Shown here in pieces: positions 41,522 to 50,715 of a stretch of 64,000 bases of DNA. The stretch is from Virgibacillus sp. 7505. Lineage in GTDB: Bacteria; Bacillota; Bacilli; Bacillales; Amphibacillaceae. The stretch's first letter is position 1. Each line of letters begins with the position of its first letter. The notes below the pieces were generated by a model. That model saw only the letters and a list, made by a program, of their open reading frames with translations. It was not told where the DNA came from and searched no databases. A program made the position numbers and the translations under genes. The stretch spans positions 163,945 through 227,944 of the forward strand of contig NZ_NPBF01000028.1 of assembly GCF_002272135.1 (NCBI RefSeq). Reading direction: 5' to 3'.

Positions 41522-43144
41522 ATGTTAATTACATTGAAGGACGTCAAGAAAATCATGGGCGGTAATATATTGTTCGAAAAGCTGAACCTGGAGCTGAAGC
41601 CGGGAGAAAAGCTTGGTTTGGTCGGTCGAAACGGCAGTGGTAAATCAACGATCTTTAAATTGATCATCGGGACGGAGATATGTGATGGAGGGCAAGTGTT
41701 TATACGCAAGCAAGCAAAAATAGGTTATTTAGAGCAAATTCCAGTTGGGCATGCTGGTACTGTGAAGCAGTACTTGATGGGTGCATTCGATGAACTTGCT
41801 GCCCTGCAGGAAAGAATGCGGAAATTAGAGGAGCAAATGCTGGATCCGGGAAAAATGGAGAAAGCATTGGCTGCTTATGGAGAGGTGCAAACTGCATTTG
41901 CAGAAGCAGGCGGCTATGAAATGGATGCAAACATTACTCGGACAGCAAATGGGTTGCACATTGGACAGCTGCTGGAAGAACCTTTTGCCAAACTGAGTGG
42001 AGGAGAGGTAACAAAGGTGGGCTTGGCGTATGTACTCCTGCAGCAGCCAGATTTGCTGCTGTTGGATGAGCCGACAAACCATCTCGATCTGTCAGCTATT
42101 GAATGGCTTGAAAACTTTCTGGCAAATTACGCTGGAGCTGTATGCGTCATCTCACATGATCAGTATTTCCTGGATGCAACTGTATCCCGGATTGCTGATT
42201 TAGAGGATGGGGAGGTGACTGTTTATACCGGCAACTTCACCTCTTATCTGAAACAAAAGGAAGCGAAGCTCCTGCAGGAATTCGAAGCATATAAGGAACA
42301 GCAGAAAAAGATCAAGAAAATGAAGGAAACAATCAAGAGGCTGAAGCTGTGGGCGAATCAGGCAAATCCGCCGAATGAAGGATTGCATAAGCGTGCGCGT
42401 AATATGGAACGCGCATTGGAGCGGATGGAGAAGCTGTCCAGGCCTAATATTGATCCGGCAAAGATGAGGCTTAAACTTGCTGCAGACCAGCGCAGCGGAG
42501 AAGATGTCATCCGTATGGAATCAATCAGAAAGTCCTTCGGTGAACGAGAAGTGCTGCGGGATATCATGCTGCATTTGCGTTATAAAGAAAGGGTAGCTAT
42601 TGTAGGGGATAACGGCAGCGGCAAGTCGACATTAATCAAAATTGTCCTTGGCAGTTTACGTGCTGACAGCGGAATCGTTAAGATCGGGAGTGCAGTGCAG
42701 GTGGGTTATCTGCCGCAGCATCCATTGGAGGAAGCGGATCCCGCCATGCGGATGATTGATTATTTCCGAACGGTGATTTCTGTGGCGGAAGCAGAAGCAA
42801 GACATATGCTGGCAGCATTCATGTTCTATGGGTACGCAGTGTTCCAGCCGATTGGGCGCTTGAGCGGAGGAGAAAGAATGCGGCTGAAACTTGCCATTTT
42901 TATGCATCAAGGTATCAATTTGCTCATCTTGGATGAACCGACGAACCATCTGGACTTGGAATCAAGGGAGGTTCTGGAGGAGGCTCTGGGGCGTTTTGAT
43001 GGAACGGTGCTTGGTATCAGCCATGATCGACATCTGCTGAATACCTGTTTTGATCAGACAGCTTACCTGGAAAATGGGGTGCTTCATCGTTATCCGGGTA
43101 ATTATGAAGAGACAAAAGACCAATGGAAGATAGTTAAACAATAA
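41522..43144 (+). CDS. ABC-F family ATPase (ribosome-protection type suspected)
   Basis: The 540-residue protein has two fused ABC ATPase domains and no membrane segment. Walker A is GRNGSGKST (about residues 36-44) and GDNGSGKST; signatures are KLSGGEVTK and RLSGGERMR; Walker B/LLLDEPTNHLD occurs twice. A charged helical linker (about 230-320) joins them, as in ABC-F factors that enter the ribosomal E site. The subgroup cannot be fixed by eye. The attenuator-like leader suggests an antibiotic-resistance (ARE) member, such as VmlR or Vga-like, rather than a housekeeping factor. The ATG 41522 follows AAAGGAGCGG; a frame extending to 41363 runs through the terminators. Confidence 0.88.
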   Translation: MLITLKDVKKIMGGNILFEKLNLELKPGEKLGLVGRNGSGKSTIFKLIIGTEICDGGQVFIRKQAKIGYLEQIPVGHAGTVKQYLMGAFDELAALQERMRKLEEQMLDPGKMEKALAAYGEVQTAFAEAGGYEMDANITRTANGLHIGQLLEEPFAKLSGGEVTKVGLAYVLLQQPDLLLLDEPTNHLDLSAIEWLENFLANYAGAVCVISHDQYFLDATVSRIADLEDGEVTVYTGNFTSYLKQKEAKLLQEFEAYKEQQKKIKKMKETIKRLKLWANQANPPNEGLHKRARNMERALERMEKLSRPNIDPAKMRLKLAADQRSGEDVIRMESIRKSFGEREVLRDIMLHLRYKERVAIVGDNGSGKSTLIKIVLGSLRADSGIVKIGSAVQVGYLPQHPLEEADPAMRMIDYFRTVISVAEAEARHMLAAFMFYGYAVFQPIGRLSGGERMRLKLAIFMHQGINLLILDEPTNHLDLESREVLEEALGRFDGTVLGISHDRHLLNTCFDQTAYLENGVLHRYPGNYEETKDQWKIVKQ

Positions 43145-43175
43145 AAAGCTGCGAGCATTGCTCGCAGCTTTTCTT
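43145..43175. terminator. bidirectional terminator between ABC-F and SDR genes
   Basis: AAAGCTGCGAGC / GCTCGCAGCTTT stem with short loop. Confidence 0.88.
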
Positions 43176-44062
43176 TATGCTGTCGGAATTCCGCCAGTGA
43201 TGCTGTATACCTGTGCACTTACATAGCTTGATTCTTCAGACGCAAGGAATACATACACGCTGGCAAGCTCAACCGGCTGTCCTGCACGTCCGGCAGGTGT
43301 TGGCGGTGTGTTGGAGCCGAATTCAGGGATGTTTTCCTGCAGCTGTCCGCCGGAAATTTGCAATGGTGTCCAAATTGGCCCCGGTGCAACAGAGTTCACG
43401 CGGATTCCTTTATCGGCAATCTGTTTTGCCAGACCTTTTGTGAAACCGATGATTGTGCTTTTCGTAGCTGCATAATCCAGCAACATTGGAGAAGGATTGA
43501 AGCCTTCCACAGATGTCGTCGTAATGATCGAAGACCCCGCTGGCAAATGCGGAAGGGCAGCTTTTGTCAGCCAATAAAGCGGATATACATTTGTTTCAAA
43601 TGTCGCTTTCAGCTGCTCGGTTGTCAAATCTGCAATGTCCTCTACAGCTTGCTGCTTACCAGCGACAAGTGCAAGGATATCAAGACCGCCTAATTGTTCG
43701 ACTGCTTCCTCTACAAGCTTATAGTTGAATCTCTCGTTTCGAAGGTCTCCGGGTATAAGTACGGCCTTTCTCCCTTCTGCCTCAATTAGTTCTTTTACTT
43801 CTTCGGCATCTGGCTGCTCTTCTGGTAGGTAGTTGATAGCTACATCGGCACCTTCTCTTGCGTAAGCAATAGCAGCGGCACGGCCGATACCGGAGTCACC
43901 ACCAGTAACCAGTGCTTTTCGTCCTGTCAGTTTTCCGGATCCTTTATAGCTATCTTCTCCGCAATCAGGCTTTGGATCCATATCCTTCTGCAGACCGGGC
44001 GGATCCTGATATTGTTTCGGATACGTATCATGGTAATATTGTGTTTTTGGATCTTTTGGCAA
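43175..44062 (-). CDS. SDR family oxidoreductase, general-stress (GS39/YdaD-like)
   Basis: The 295-residue short-chain dehydrogenase has an N-terminal extension (about 45 residues, [22 protein letters not shown]) typical of the GS39/YdaD/YhdF group. Next come the cofactor motif [12 protein letters not shown], the catalytic YAATK and [13 protein letters not shown]. The usual NNAG motif is changed to LVAGKQQ. Members of this group in B. subtilis are sigma-B-controlled glucose/ribitol-like dehydrogenases. The TTG start follows AAAGGAG. A sigma-B-like promoter (GTTTGA-N13-TGGTAT on the minus strand, 44101-44125) fits this. Confidence 0.88.
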   Translation of the reverse strand: MPKDPKTQYYHDTYPKQYQDPPGLQKDMDPKPDCGEDSYKGSGKLTGRKALVTGGDSGIGRAAAIAYAREGADVAINYLPEEQPDAEEVKELIEAEGRKAVLIPGDLRNERFNYKLVEEAVEQLGGLDILALVAGKQQAVEDIADLTTEQLKATFETNVYPLYWLTKAALPHLPAGSSIITTTSVEGFNPSPMLLDYAATKSTIIGFTKGLAKQIADKGIRVNSVAPGPIWTPLQISGGQLQENIPEFGSNTPPTPAGRAGQPVELASVYVFLASEESSYVSAQVYSITGGIPTA

Positions 44063-44100
44063 TTAAGACAGCTCCTTTTCGTTTCGTATATATGCTATTG

Positions 44101-44125
44101 ATACCACGTTTCATTTAAATCAAAC
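44101..44125 (-). promoter_or_regulatory. sigma-B-like promoter of the SDR gene
   Basis: On the minus strand GTTTGA, 13 bases, TGGTAT. Each box has one mismatch to GTTTAA / GGGTAT. It lies about 40 bp before the start. Confidence 0.5.
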
Positions 44126-44182
44126 TGCATATTCGAAATGTAATGGGTTGCATGAAAAAAAGCGGAACTTTGCTGAAAATAG

Positions 44183-44208
44183 GTTTTAAGTACTAGGTGC
44201 GGGGGTAA
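44183..44208 (+). promoter_or_regulatory. sigma-B-like promoter of the glutaredoxin-like gene
   Basis: GTTTTA (44183-44188), 14 bases, GGGTAA (44203-44208). This fits the sigma-B consensus with one mismatch and is divergent from the SDR promoter. Confidence 0.65.
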
Positions 44209-44251
44209 TATTTGGTAGAATGCATTGGCAGGAGACAAAAGGAGAATGCAG

Positions 44252-44527
44252 ATGAGACATCGCAATGTAGAAGTATACATCAGTGATCATTGTAAGCAAT
44301 GCGAGCAAGTGATGGAGCAGCTTGATAAGTGGAATATTTCTTACAGTGTCAAAAATATCACAAATGCGCCCGCTGTATTGAAGGAAATGCAAGCACATTC
44401 CGTTTACAGCACTCCGCTTGTCCTGATCGATGGTGAAAAGGTTCTAGGGTTCCAAAAAAACAAGCTTCAGCAAATGCTTGGGCTTATCAACAGAATGCAG
44501 TCCACACGGACACAGTTCAGCTATTGA
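44252..44527 (+). CDS. glutaredoxin-like protein
   Basis: The 91-residue thioredoxin-fold protein has the dithiol site HCKQCEQV (residues 13-16 region) and the cis-Pro segment YSTPLVLIDGEKVLGF. Small glutaredoxin-like proteins of Bacilli act in thiol exchange, and the partner is unknown. The ATG at 44252 is chosen because AAGGAG lies 7 bases upstream; an ATG at 44246 is too close. A sigma-B-like promoter precedes it. Confidence 0.85.
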   Translation: MRHRNVEVYISDHCKQCEQVMEQLDKWNISYSVKNITNAPAVLKEMQAHSVYSTPLVLIDGEKVLGFQKNKLQQMLGLINRMQSTRTQFSY

Positions 44528-44636
44528 GCAAAAATCAACGTATCTGCGATGGTTTTTGCTTTCTTTTTAATGCTAAGAATAACGCCCTTCCTTCGCCTAA
44601 CATACGATAAAGGAGAAATAGGAAAGGTGTGTGGAG

Positions 44637-45161
44637 ATGCATTATTACAATACGACAGAGCCACGCTCCCATGTACAGCAGCAGATGAGCGATGGACGGC
44701 AGCGTTATTATTACGAACCTGTTTATCAAACCGAGCCTAGAGAGCAATTTAATGATACGATGAATACTCATACATGGATGCAAGCAAATGTAAATGTTGG
44801 TGATACTAACAGACAGACCGAGCCTTATGCCTACAATCCATATCCTCCTGAGTATTTCAGTCAGTGGGGAGGCTGGCAGCAAGCGCAGCAAACACAGCCG
44901 CCGCAGCAGGTAACGCCGTATGAGTATTTCAAAAAACCACCTCTTGCGCCGTATTGGCATGCATATGCCCAGCCGACAAATATCCAGCAGCCAAAGCAGC
45001 AAGCGCAGCTGACAAAAGGGCTGGCAACTTACTTTCAAGATAAGAATGGCCAAATGGATATTAATAAGATGATGTCGACCGTCGGACAGATGGCATCGAC
45101 GGTTCAGCAGGTTTCTCCAATCGTCAAATCACTCGGTTCTTTTTTGAAGATACTGAGATAA
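44637..45161 (+). CDS. yppG: YppG-like protein
   Basis: This 174-residue Gln/Pro/Tyr-rich protein has a low-complexity N-terminal two-thirds. The conserved YppG C-terminus is ATYFQDKNGQMDINKMMSTVGQM followed by QQVSPIVKSLGSFLKILR. YppG family proteins are small Bacillus proteins of unknown role, and the composition is like spore-coat proteins. The ATG 44637 is preferred over a GTG at 44631. The alpha/beta hydrolase gene follows after 26 bases. Confidence 0.8.
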   Translation: MHYYNTTEPRSHVQQQMSDGRQRYYYEPVYQTEPREQFNDTMNTHTWMQANVNVGDTNRQTEPYAYNPYPPEYFSQWGGWQQAQQTQPPQQVTPYEYFKKPPLAPYWHAYAQPTNIQQPKQQAQLTKGLATYFQDKNGQMDINKMMSTVGQMASTVQQVSPIVKSLGSFLKILR

Positions 45162-45187
45162 ACAATAAGGAAAGCGAAGATGATCGA

Positions 45188-45880
45188 ATGACAGGAATAT
45201 TATGTATCCACGGCTTCACCGGTGGTACGTACGAGGTGGAGCCCTTAACTGAGCATTTAATGAATCATACGGAATGGAAAGTGGAAATGGTCGCTCTGCC
45301 TGGTCATGGGAAGGCAGATGAGCTGTCCCTCCGCGGAGTCGGTCATAGAGAATGGATCAAGGCTTGTGAGGAAGCATATGAGCGTCTTGCACAAGAATGT
45401 ACCCAGGTCTATGTAATAGGATTTTCGATGGGCGGAATGATTGCTTCCCATTTAGCCGCCAAATACGGTGCTGACAAGCTTGTCCTGTTATCAGCATCGG
45501 GTAAATACCTTAACTGGAAGCTGCTGACGATTGAGGCCTGGCAAAACATGAAAAAGCAGCTGAGCGGCGATATTTTGGACGACTTGACCAAACTGCGGGA
45601 AGAGAAAAAAGGGAAAATTCCGTTTCGTGCATTCTGGGAATTCAAGAAATGTGTAGATTATACAAAAAAAGCATTACCTGCAGTTTCCTGTCCCGTATTC
45701 ATTGTGCAGGGAATTCAAGACAGCATGGTGCCGCATCGTACTGTAAACTATTTGCACAAACATCTTGGCTCCCAGAAGCAGAAAATGGTTCTCTTTGACG
45801 AATCGAGACATCTTCTATGCCTTGGTCCGGATATCGACCAAATCTGTACGCAAGTGGAGGAATTTCTGCTTGAGGCTTAA
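45188..45880 (+). CDS. alpha/beta hydrolase (carboxylesterase-like)
   Basis: The 230-residue alpha/beta hydrolase has an oxyanion motif LCIHGFTGG and the nucleophile elbow VIGFSMGGMIA (Ser about 80). The acid Asp is in QGIQDSMVPH and the catalytic His in DESRHLLCLG. The fold is that of small Est30-like carboxylesterases of Bacillaceae. The substrate is unknown. It starts at ATG 45188, with GGAAAGCGAAGATGATCG upstream giving only a weak ribosome site. Confidence 0.85.
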   Translation: MTGILCIHGFTGGTYEVEPLTEHLMNHTEWKVEMVALPGHGKADELSLRGVGHREWIKACEEAYERLAQECTQVYVIGFSMGGMIASHLAAKYGADKLVLLSASGKYLNWKLLTIEAWQNMKKQLSGDILDDLTKLREEKKGKIPFRAFWEFKKCVDYTKKALPAVSCPVFIVQGIQDSMVPHRTVNYLHKHLGSQKQKMVLFDESRHLLCLGPDIDQICTQVEEFLLEA

Positions 45881-46208
45881 TATTTGCCGGTGAGTGTTTA
45901 AGATCCATCCTAAAGGAGAAAATAGAAACAAAGCTGTGAAAGCCGGTAGGACTGCTGCTTGAAAATAATATAACGATTTCCAAAGATCTGTTAGACATTT
46001 GGAAGGGCTTTAATGATAAATATTACACGTATATGTACGTGTAATCATAGATATAGGTAGAATTCGGATAAATAGTGTGTTACTATAATTAAATCCAATG
46101 AATGCTTGCTTAAGGCCTCTTCCCAAGCGTGGAGGAAGGCTTTTTTATTGTGTATAACTGCCGTGCTTCATCAGTGAGACTTTTTTTATATAAAGGAGTA
46201 ATAAGAAA
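45881..46208 (+). promoter_or_regulatory. cshA upstream region with palindrome and leader hairpin
   Basis: This 328-base stretch holds no gene. A 24-bp near-perfect palindrome is at 46022-46045 (arms ATTACACGTA and TACGTGTAAT around TATG). A -10 box TATAAT is at 46084-46089. A leader hairpin with C/T-rich and G/A-rich arms plus TTTTTT (about 46113-46147) could act as an attenuator before cshA. The first 130 bases show no recognisable signal. Confidence 0.6.
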
Positions 46209-47711
46209 TTGACAACATTTAGTTCATTAGGTATTTCGGAACCAATTTTAAAAGCATTAGATAAAATGGGATTTGAAGAGGCTACACCGATCCAAGCCGA
46301 GACAATTCCATTCGCCCTGGAAGGAAAAGACGTACTAGGTCAAGCGCAGACTGGTACTGGTAAAACTGCTGCCTTCGGTATCCCGATGATCAGCAAAATC
46401 GATCGCTCTAAACGCCAAATCCAAGGTTTGGTTATTGCACCGACTCGTGAGCTTGCTATCCAGGTAGGAGAAGAGCTTCACCGTCTTGGTCAATTCAAAG
46501 GAATCCGTACACTTCCAGTATACGGTGGTCAGCATATGGACCGTCAGATCCGTTCACTAAAAGAAGGCCCGCATATCGTCGTTGCGACACCTGGCCGACT
46601 GCTTGACCATATCCGCCGCAAAACGATCAATATCAGCAATGTTCACACTGCTGTATTGGATGAAGCTGACGAAATGCTAAACATGGGCTTCATCGACGAT
46701 ATTCGCGAAATTCTTTCCTCTATCCCTGAAGAGCGTCAAACATTGCTATTCAGTGCGACAATGCCGAAAGAAATCCGTGATATCGGTACGAGATTGATGA
46801 AAGACCCTACAGAAGTTAAAGTAAAAGCAAAAGAAATGACTGTAACGAACATCGATCAGACTTACATCGAAGTTCAGGAAAGACAGAAATTCGATACACT
46901 TTCCAACTTGCTTGATATCGATGAGCCAACATTGGCAATTATATTCGGCAGAACGAAAAAACGTGTTGATGAAGTGACAGAAGGCTTGCAGGCTCGCGGT
47001 TTCCGCGCAGAAGGTATTCATGGCGATCTTACACAAGGCAAGCGTATGTCCGTGTTGAACAAATTTAAAAATGGCCGTGTAGAAATTTTGGTGGCGACTG
47101 ACGTTGCTGCACGTGGTCTTGATATCTCTAACGTAACGCATGTATATAACTTCGATATCCCGCAGGATCCGGAAAGCTATGTGCACCGCATCGGTCGTAC
47201 AGGACGTGCTGGTAAAGCTGGACAAGCTGTCTCCTTTATCACGCCAAGAGAGATTTCTCACCTGCATTTGATCGAAAAAACAACAAAGAGCAAAATTGCA
47301 CGCAAAGATGCTCCGACTAACGACGAAGCTGCACAAGGACAGCAGCAGATCGCTATCGATAAAATGATGCGTACGATCGAAAATAAAGATCTAAAAGCAT
47401 ACAACGAAAAAGCAAACGAGCTGATCAACCAGTTCGGTGCTGAAACAGTTGTTGCAGCTGCTTTGAAAATGCTGACAAAAGAGCGTCGTAATACACCGGT
47501 TCGTATTACTTCCATTGCTCCAATCAGCGTAAAAGGCAACTTCAAGGACAAAAAGAAATACCGTGGCGGCGGTTCCCGTGGCGGTAATGGCGACCGACGT
47601 GGCGGCTATGGCCGTAACAGCAATTCGCGTGGCCGTAACTACCAAGGACAAGGCAAACGCAATGGCAGCGGAGGCGGCGGCTACCGCGGCAAACGCAACA
47701 ACGATAACTAA
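46209..47711 (+). CDS. cshA: DEAD-box RNA helicase CshA
   Basis: The 500-residue helicase unwinds RNA in mRNA decay and ribosome assembly, especially in the cold. It has the Q motif ([26 protein letters not shown]), motif [10 protein letters not shown], motif [10 protein letters not shown], motif III FSATMP, and motifs V-VI ([22 protein letters not shown]). A C-terminal tail rich in Arg, Gly and Asn, of CshA type, follows. The TTG start at 46209 has AAAGGAG upstream and homologues begin at the same place. Codon bias is strong. Gene order downstream (ydbS, ydbT) is that of B. subtilis. Confidence 0.96.
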   Translation: MTTFSSLGISEPILKALDKMGFEEATPIQAETIPFALEGKDVLGQAQTGTGKTAAFGIPMISKIDRSKRQIQGLVIAPTRELAIQVGEELHRLGQFKGIRTLPVYGGQHMDRQIRSLKEGPHIVVATPGRLLDHIRRKTINISNVHTAVLDEADEMLNMGFIDDIREILSSIPEERQTLLFSATMPKEIRDIGTRLMKDPTEVKVKAKEMTVTNIDQTYIEVQERQKFDTLSNLLDIDEPTLAIIFGRTKKRVDEVTEGLQARGFRAEGIHGDLTQGKRMSVLNKFKNGRVEILVATDVAARGLDISNVTHVYNFDIPQDPESYVHRIGRTGRAGKAGQAVSFITPREISHLHLIEKTTKSKIARKDAPTNDEAAQGQQQIAIDKMMRTIENKDLKAYNEKANELINQFGAETVVAAALKMLTKERRNTPVRITSIAPISVKGNFKDKKKYRGGGSRGGNGDRRGGYGRNSNSRGRNYQGQGKRNGSGGGGYRGKRNNDN

Positions 47712-47717
47712 TTAAAA

Positions 47718-47745
47718 AAAGACACCTGAAAGGGTGTCTTTTTTT
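47718..47745 (+). terminator. terminator of cshA
   Basis: AAAGACACC-TGAAA-GGGTGTCTTT followed by T run. A second hairpin at 47752-47786 (AGAGTCTTGGA / TCCAAGGCTCT plus T) acts as a backup. Confidence 0.9.
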
Positions 47746-47848
47746 ATGGCAAGAGTCTTGGAGTATTATTTCCAAGGCTCTTTTTTCATTCAAAAACGAA
47801 ACAAATTTCCAGTCGAAACGTATGGTAAAACCGAAGAGGGGGAAGAAG

Positions 47849-48328
47849 ATGAAGTCACAGCCACGTAACAAAATTGCAGTGAATGCAAAGAAGGTTTGGC
47901 GCATCAATGCCAGCCTGTATATGCTGCTGCCAGTCATTGCAGCAGGGGTTCTTACGTTTTTCTGGAATACCTGGTCCATTCCGGATGCTATCATTTATAT
48001 TGCTTGGGCTATTATCGCCGCTGGCTTGATTTTCTTTATCTGGCTGCTTCCAGCACTGCGATGGAGAAGGTGGCGTTACGAAGTGTTTGAGCAGGAAATA
48101 TACATACAAAGCGGCATCTTCATTGTTACGCAAACGATTGTGCCGATGATCCGGGTGCAGCATGTCGATACCGAGCAAGGACCGGTGCTGAAGAAATTCG
48201 GTTTGGCCACGGTATCTGTCTCAACAGCTGCAACGACACACAATATACCAGCTTTGGCTTTGGAGGAAGCTTTGGAGCTGCGTGATCGTATCGGAATACT
48301 TGCTCGTGTGGAGGAAGAAGATGTCTGA
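47849..48328 (+). CDS. ydbS: PH (bPH2) domain membrane protein YdbS
   Basis: The 159-residue protein has two hydrophobic helices (about 25-45 and 50-72) and one bacterial PH domain (YEVFEQEIYIQSGIF, then VPMIRVQHVDTEQGP). YdbS and YdbT are membrane proteins of unknown function. The ATG 47849 has GAGGGGGAAG upstream; an earlier ATG at 47822 does not. It overlaps ydbT by 8 bases, so the two are translationally coupled. Confidence 0.88.
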   Translation: MKSQPRNKIAVNAKKVWRINASLYMLLPVIAAGVLTFFWNTWSIPDAIIYIAWAIIAAGLIFFIWLLPALRWRRWRYEVFEQEIYIQSGIFIVTQTIVPMIRVQHVDTEQGPVLKKFGLATVSVSTAATTHNIPALALEEALELRDRIGILARVEEEDV

Positions 48329-49763
48329 ACCGAAAAGGATGCATCCAATCAGTATCGTCCTCCGGATGCTGAAGCTCATCAAAGACGCCATTGTTCCACT
48401 TGCTATTGCATTTATCGCATTACTGAGAGATATGACCAAGTTGTTTTGGTGGAGTCCTTTCGCACTTATCGGGGTTATCTTACTGCTAAGCGGTCTGTTT
48501 GGATTTTTATATTGGTACCGATTCACATATCGGATGGAAGATGATGAACTCCGAATTGAATCTGGGGTTTTTATAAAGAAAAAGCGTTATATATCCCGAC
48601 ATCGTATCCATTCCGTGAATACAAGTGCAAATATCCTTCACAGACTTTTTAGTCTGGTCAAGCTGGAGGTACAGACAGCAGGTGGAGGAAAAGAGGCGGA
48701 AGGGATGATTCCGGCCCTTTCCCAGTTGGAAGCTGCGGCGATACAGCAGTTTGTAAAAAGGAAAGAGAATATCGTACTACAGGAGAATACGGAGGATGCA
48801 CCGATGCAAGAGGAGCGGAACAGCTATCGGCTCAGTTTCCGCCGCTTGCTAGTCGCTGCTGCTACCTCGGGCGGCACGGGTGTCATTTTCGGGTTCCTTT
48901 TTGCAATTACACAGCAAGCAGATGAGGTAGTTAATATAAATATCTATTCTTTTGCTTATGATTGGCTATCGCAGCAGAGCTTGCTTCTATCTATCATTTT
49001 TGTCATCGGCAGCTTGGCGTTGACATGGATGGTAGCCATGGTCGGAACGATATTAAAATATTGCTTCTTTGACATAACCAAGCAAGGGAATGAGCTTTCC
49101 ATACGAAGAGGTCTGCTTGAAAAAAGGGAAATGACCATACCGTTGCATCGAATTCAAGCACTGAAAATAGAAGAAAATATCTTTCGCCAGCCTTTCGGAT
49201 TACTTGCGGTGAGCGCAGAAATTGCAGGTGGAGCAAGTGATGCTGATAAAAATAGTTTTTCCACTGTCCTTTTCCCGCTGCTGAAAAAATCTGAGCTCGC
49301 TAGTTTTCTGAATGAGCTGTTACCTGAATTTGTAGTGGAGCCGAGCTTTAGGAAGCCGCCGAAGCGTGCATTGCTTCGATATCTATTTCTCCCATCGCTC
49401 ATTACTGTTCTAGCAACCGGGGTGCTAGTCTACTTCTTTGGCGGGTACGGGCTGCTGGCTCTTCTGCTCGTCATACTTACCATTATCTTCGGTATCCTAA
49501 GCCATCGGGACGCTGGTGTGTCCTGGGAGACAGATATGCTTACGATGCGGTACCGGGAGCTGACACGAGTGACTGTCCATGTGAATCGTAAAAAGGTACA
49601 GGCTTTCTATGGATCGCAGCATTACTTCCAATCAAAAAAACAGCTTGGTACATTGAAGATTGCTGTTGCATCAGGAGGGACAATGGGAAGCAGATTCAAG
49701 GTGAAGCATCTGGAGGAAAAGGATACAAAGGATGCCTCTGACTGGTATTCCTTCCGCAGTTAA
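48321..49763 (+). CDS. ydbT: multi-PH-domain membrane protein YdbT
   Basis: The 480-residue protein repeats the unit of a membrane helix pair and a bPH2 domain: PH segments begin near YRFTYRMEDDELRIESG, KQGNELSIRRGLLEKREMTIPLHRIQALKIEENIFRQPFG (outlined) and VSWETDMLTMRYREL. Helix pairs are near 30-75, 178-270 and 350-400. It overlaps ydbS and belongs to the same operon, which ends at a terminator (49767-49791). Function is unknown; the pair is often next to cshA. Confidence 0.88.
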   Translation: MSEPKRMHPISIVLRMLKLIKDAIVPLAIAFIALLRDMTKLFWWSPFALIGVILLLSGLFGFLYWYRFTYRMEDDELRIESGVFIKKKRYISRHRIHSVNTSANILHRLFSLVKLEVQTAGGGKEAEGMIPALSQLEAAAIQQFVKRKENIVLQENTEDAPMQEERNSYRLSFRRLLVAAATSGGTGVIFGFLFAITQQADEVVNINIYSFAYDWLSQQSLLLSIIFVIGSLALTWMVAMVGTILKYCFFDITKQGNELSIRRGLLEKREMTIPLHRIQALKIEENIFRQPFGLLAVSAEIAGGASDADKNSFSTVLFPLLKKSELASFLNELLPEFVVEPSFRKPPKRALLRYLFLPSLITVLATGVLVYFFGGYGLLALLLVILTIIFGILSHRDAGVSWETDMLTMRYRELTRVTVHVNRKKVQAFYGSQHYFQSKKQLGTLKIAVASGGTMGSRFKVKHLEEKDTKDASDWYSFRS

Positions 49764-49764
49764 A

Positions 49765-49793
49765 AAGAACCGCACAACATTTGTGCGGTTCAA
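49765..49793. terminator. bidirectional terminator after ydbT
   Basis: GAACCGCACAA-CAT-TTGTGCGGTTC, an 11-bp perfect stem, overlaps the last codon of the rhomboid gene. Confidence 0.9.
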
Positions 49794-50560
49794 TTCATAT
49801 AATCGTAGATACCGATAAGCACTAAAGCTACGATAACAATCCACATGATAACCTTCTTATTGGTTCGTTTCCCATACGGACGTTTTTTCCAGCGGTCGGC
49901 GTCAAAGCCTGCATCGTCATCACGCTGGCGAGGACGTTTGTTTCGATAAATGGAGAAAGGCTTTGCTTTTATAAGGAAGAGTGGAGCTAGTACAAATCCT
50001 GCCACAGCTCCAGCTAGATGTGCTGTGAGGTTTATATTTGCGGAAAACAATGACATTACGATACCGACAAGGAAGATGATGACGATCAATTGCGCATTTC
50101 CGGGATCTATCAAATGCTTGCGGAAATAAACCATAAACAGGTAAATTCCAAACAATCCATAGATTGCACCGGAAGCCCCTATATGACTGACAAAGCTGTA
50201 AGGATCGAGTACATAAGTCACAGCATTTCCAACAATTCCGGTCAGCAAGTAAAACAGGATGAACTTCAGTTTCCCTAGCATTTGCTCGAGAGCTGGTCCG
50301 AATATAACCAGGGAGAAACAGTTGAAAAGCACATGGGAGATGCTTCCGGGTGCGTGCAGGAAGATAGGTGTTACGAGCCTCCAGTATTCTCCGCCAGAGA
50401 TGAAGAGATTCACACCTGCTCCTAATTGATAGAGGCTGCTTCCGAATTCAGTTGGCAGCAGGCCTGTTATAATCCAAAGCAGCAGATTAACTGCTACGAT
50501 CAAGCTGATGACAGGATAAGCATATAAATATTCTTTAAAGCTTTCAGTTCTGCGGAACAA
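49790..50560 (-). CDS. rhomboid family intramembrane serine protease
   Basis: The 256-residue polytopic protein has six core membrane helices. The catalytic Ser is in HIGASGAIYGLFG, and the His is in LTAHLAGAVAGFVLAP. The helix 1 loop carries the family RLVTPIFLH motif. A basic C-terminal tail ends in one further hydrophobic segment (VIMWIVIVALVLIGIYD). It cleaves membrane proteins within the bilayer; its targets are unknown. The TTG 50560 is chosen since AAGGAGGG is 6 bases upstream; the frame to 50674 has none. Confidence 0.9.
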   Translation of the reverse strand: MFRRTESFKEYLYAYPVISLIVAVNLLLWIITGLLPTEFGSSLYQLGAGVNLFISGGEYWRLVTPIFLHAPGSISHVLFNCFSLVIFGPALEQMLGKLKFILFYLLTGIVGNAVTYVLDPYSFVSHIGASGAIYGLFGIYLFMVYFRKHLIDPGNAQLIVIIFLVGIVMSLFSANINLTAHLAGAVAGFVLAPLFLIKAKPFSIYRNKRPRQRDDDAGFDADRWKKRPYGKRTNKKVIMWIVIVALVLIGIYDYMN

Positions 50561-50715
50561 TCCAATCCCTCCTTCATACCTTCTTTTAGCTAACAGCATA
50601 GCGTAATCCAATGAAAATTGCTTGTCATAACATCTTATAACTTTCCCCCCTGCTTTTATACATATAGGGTACAATACTCGGTAGAGAATTCAGTTGGAAG
50701 GTGGGTTGTGCGATC

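Noticed and set aside
46746..47336. Long open frame on the minus strand inside cshA (196 codons)
   Set aside because: It is antisense to a highly conserved helicase with strong codon bias, has no ribosome site and gives a Cys/Phe-rich protein unlike any family.
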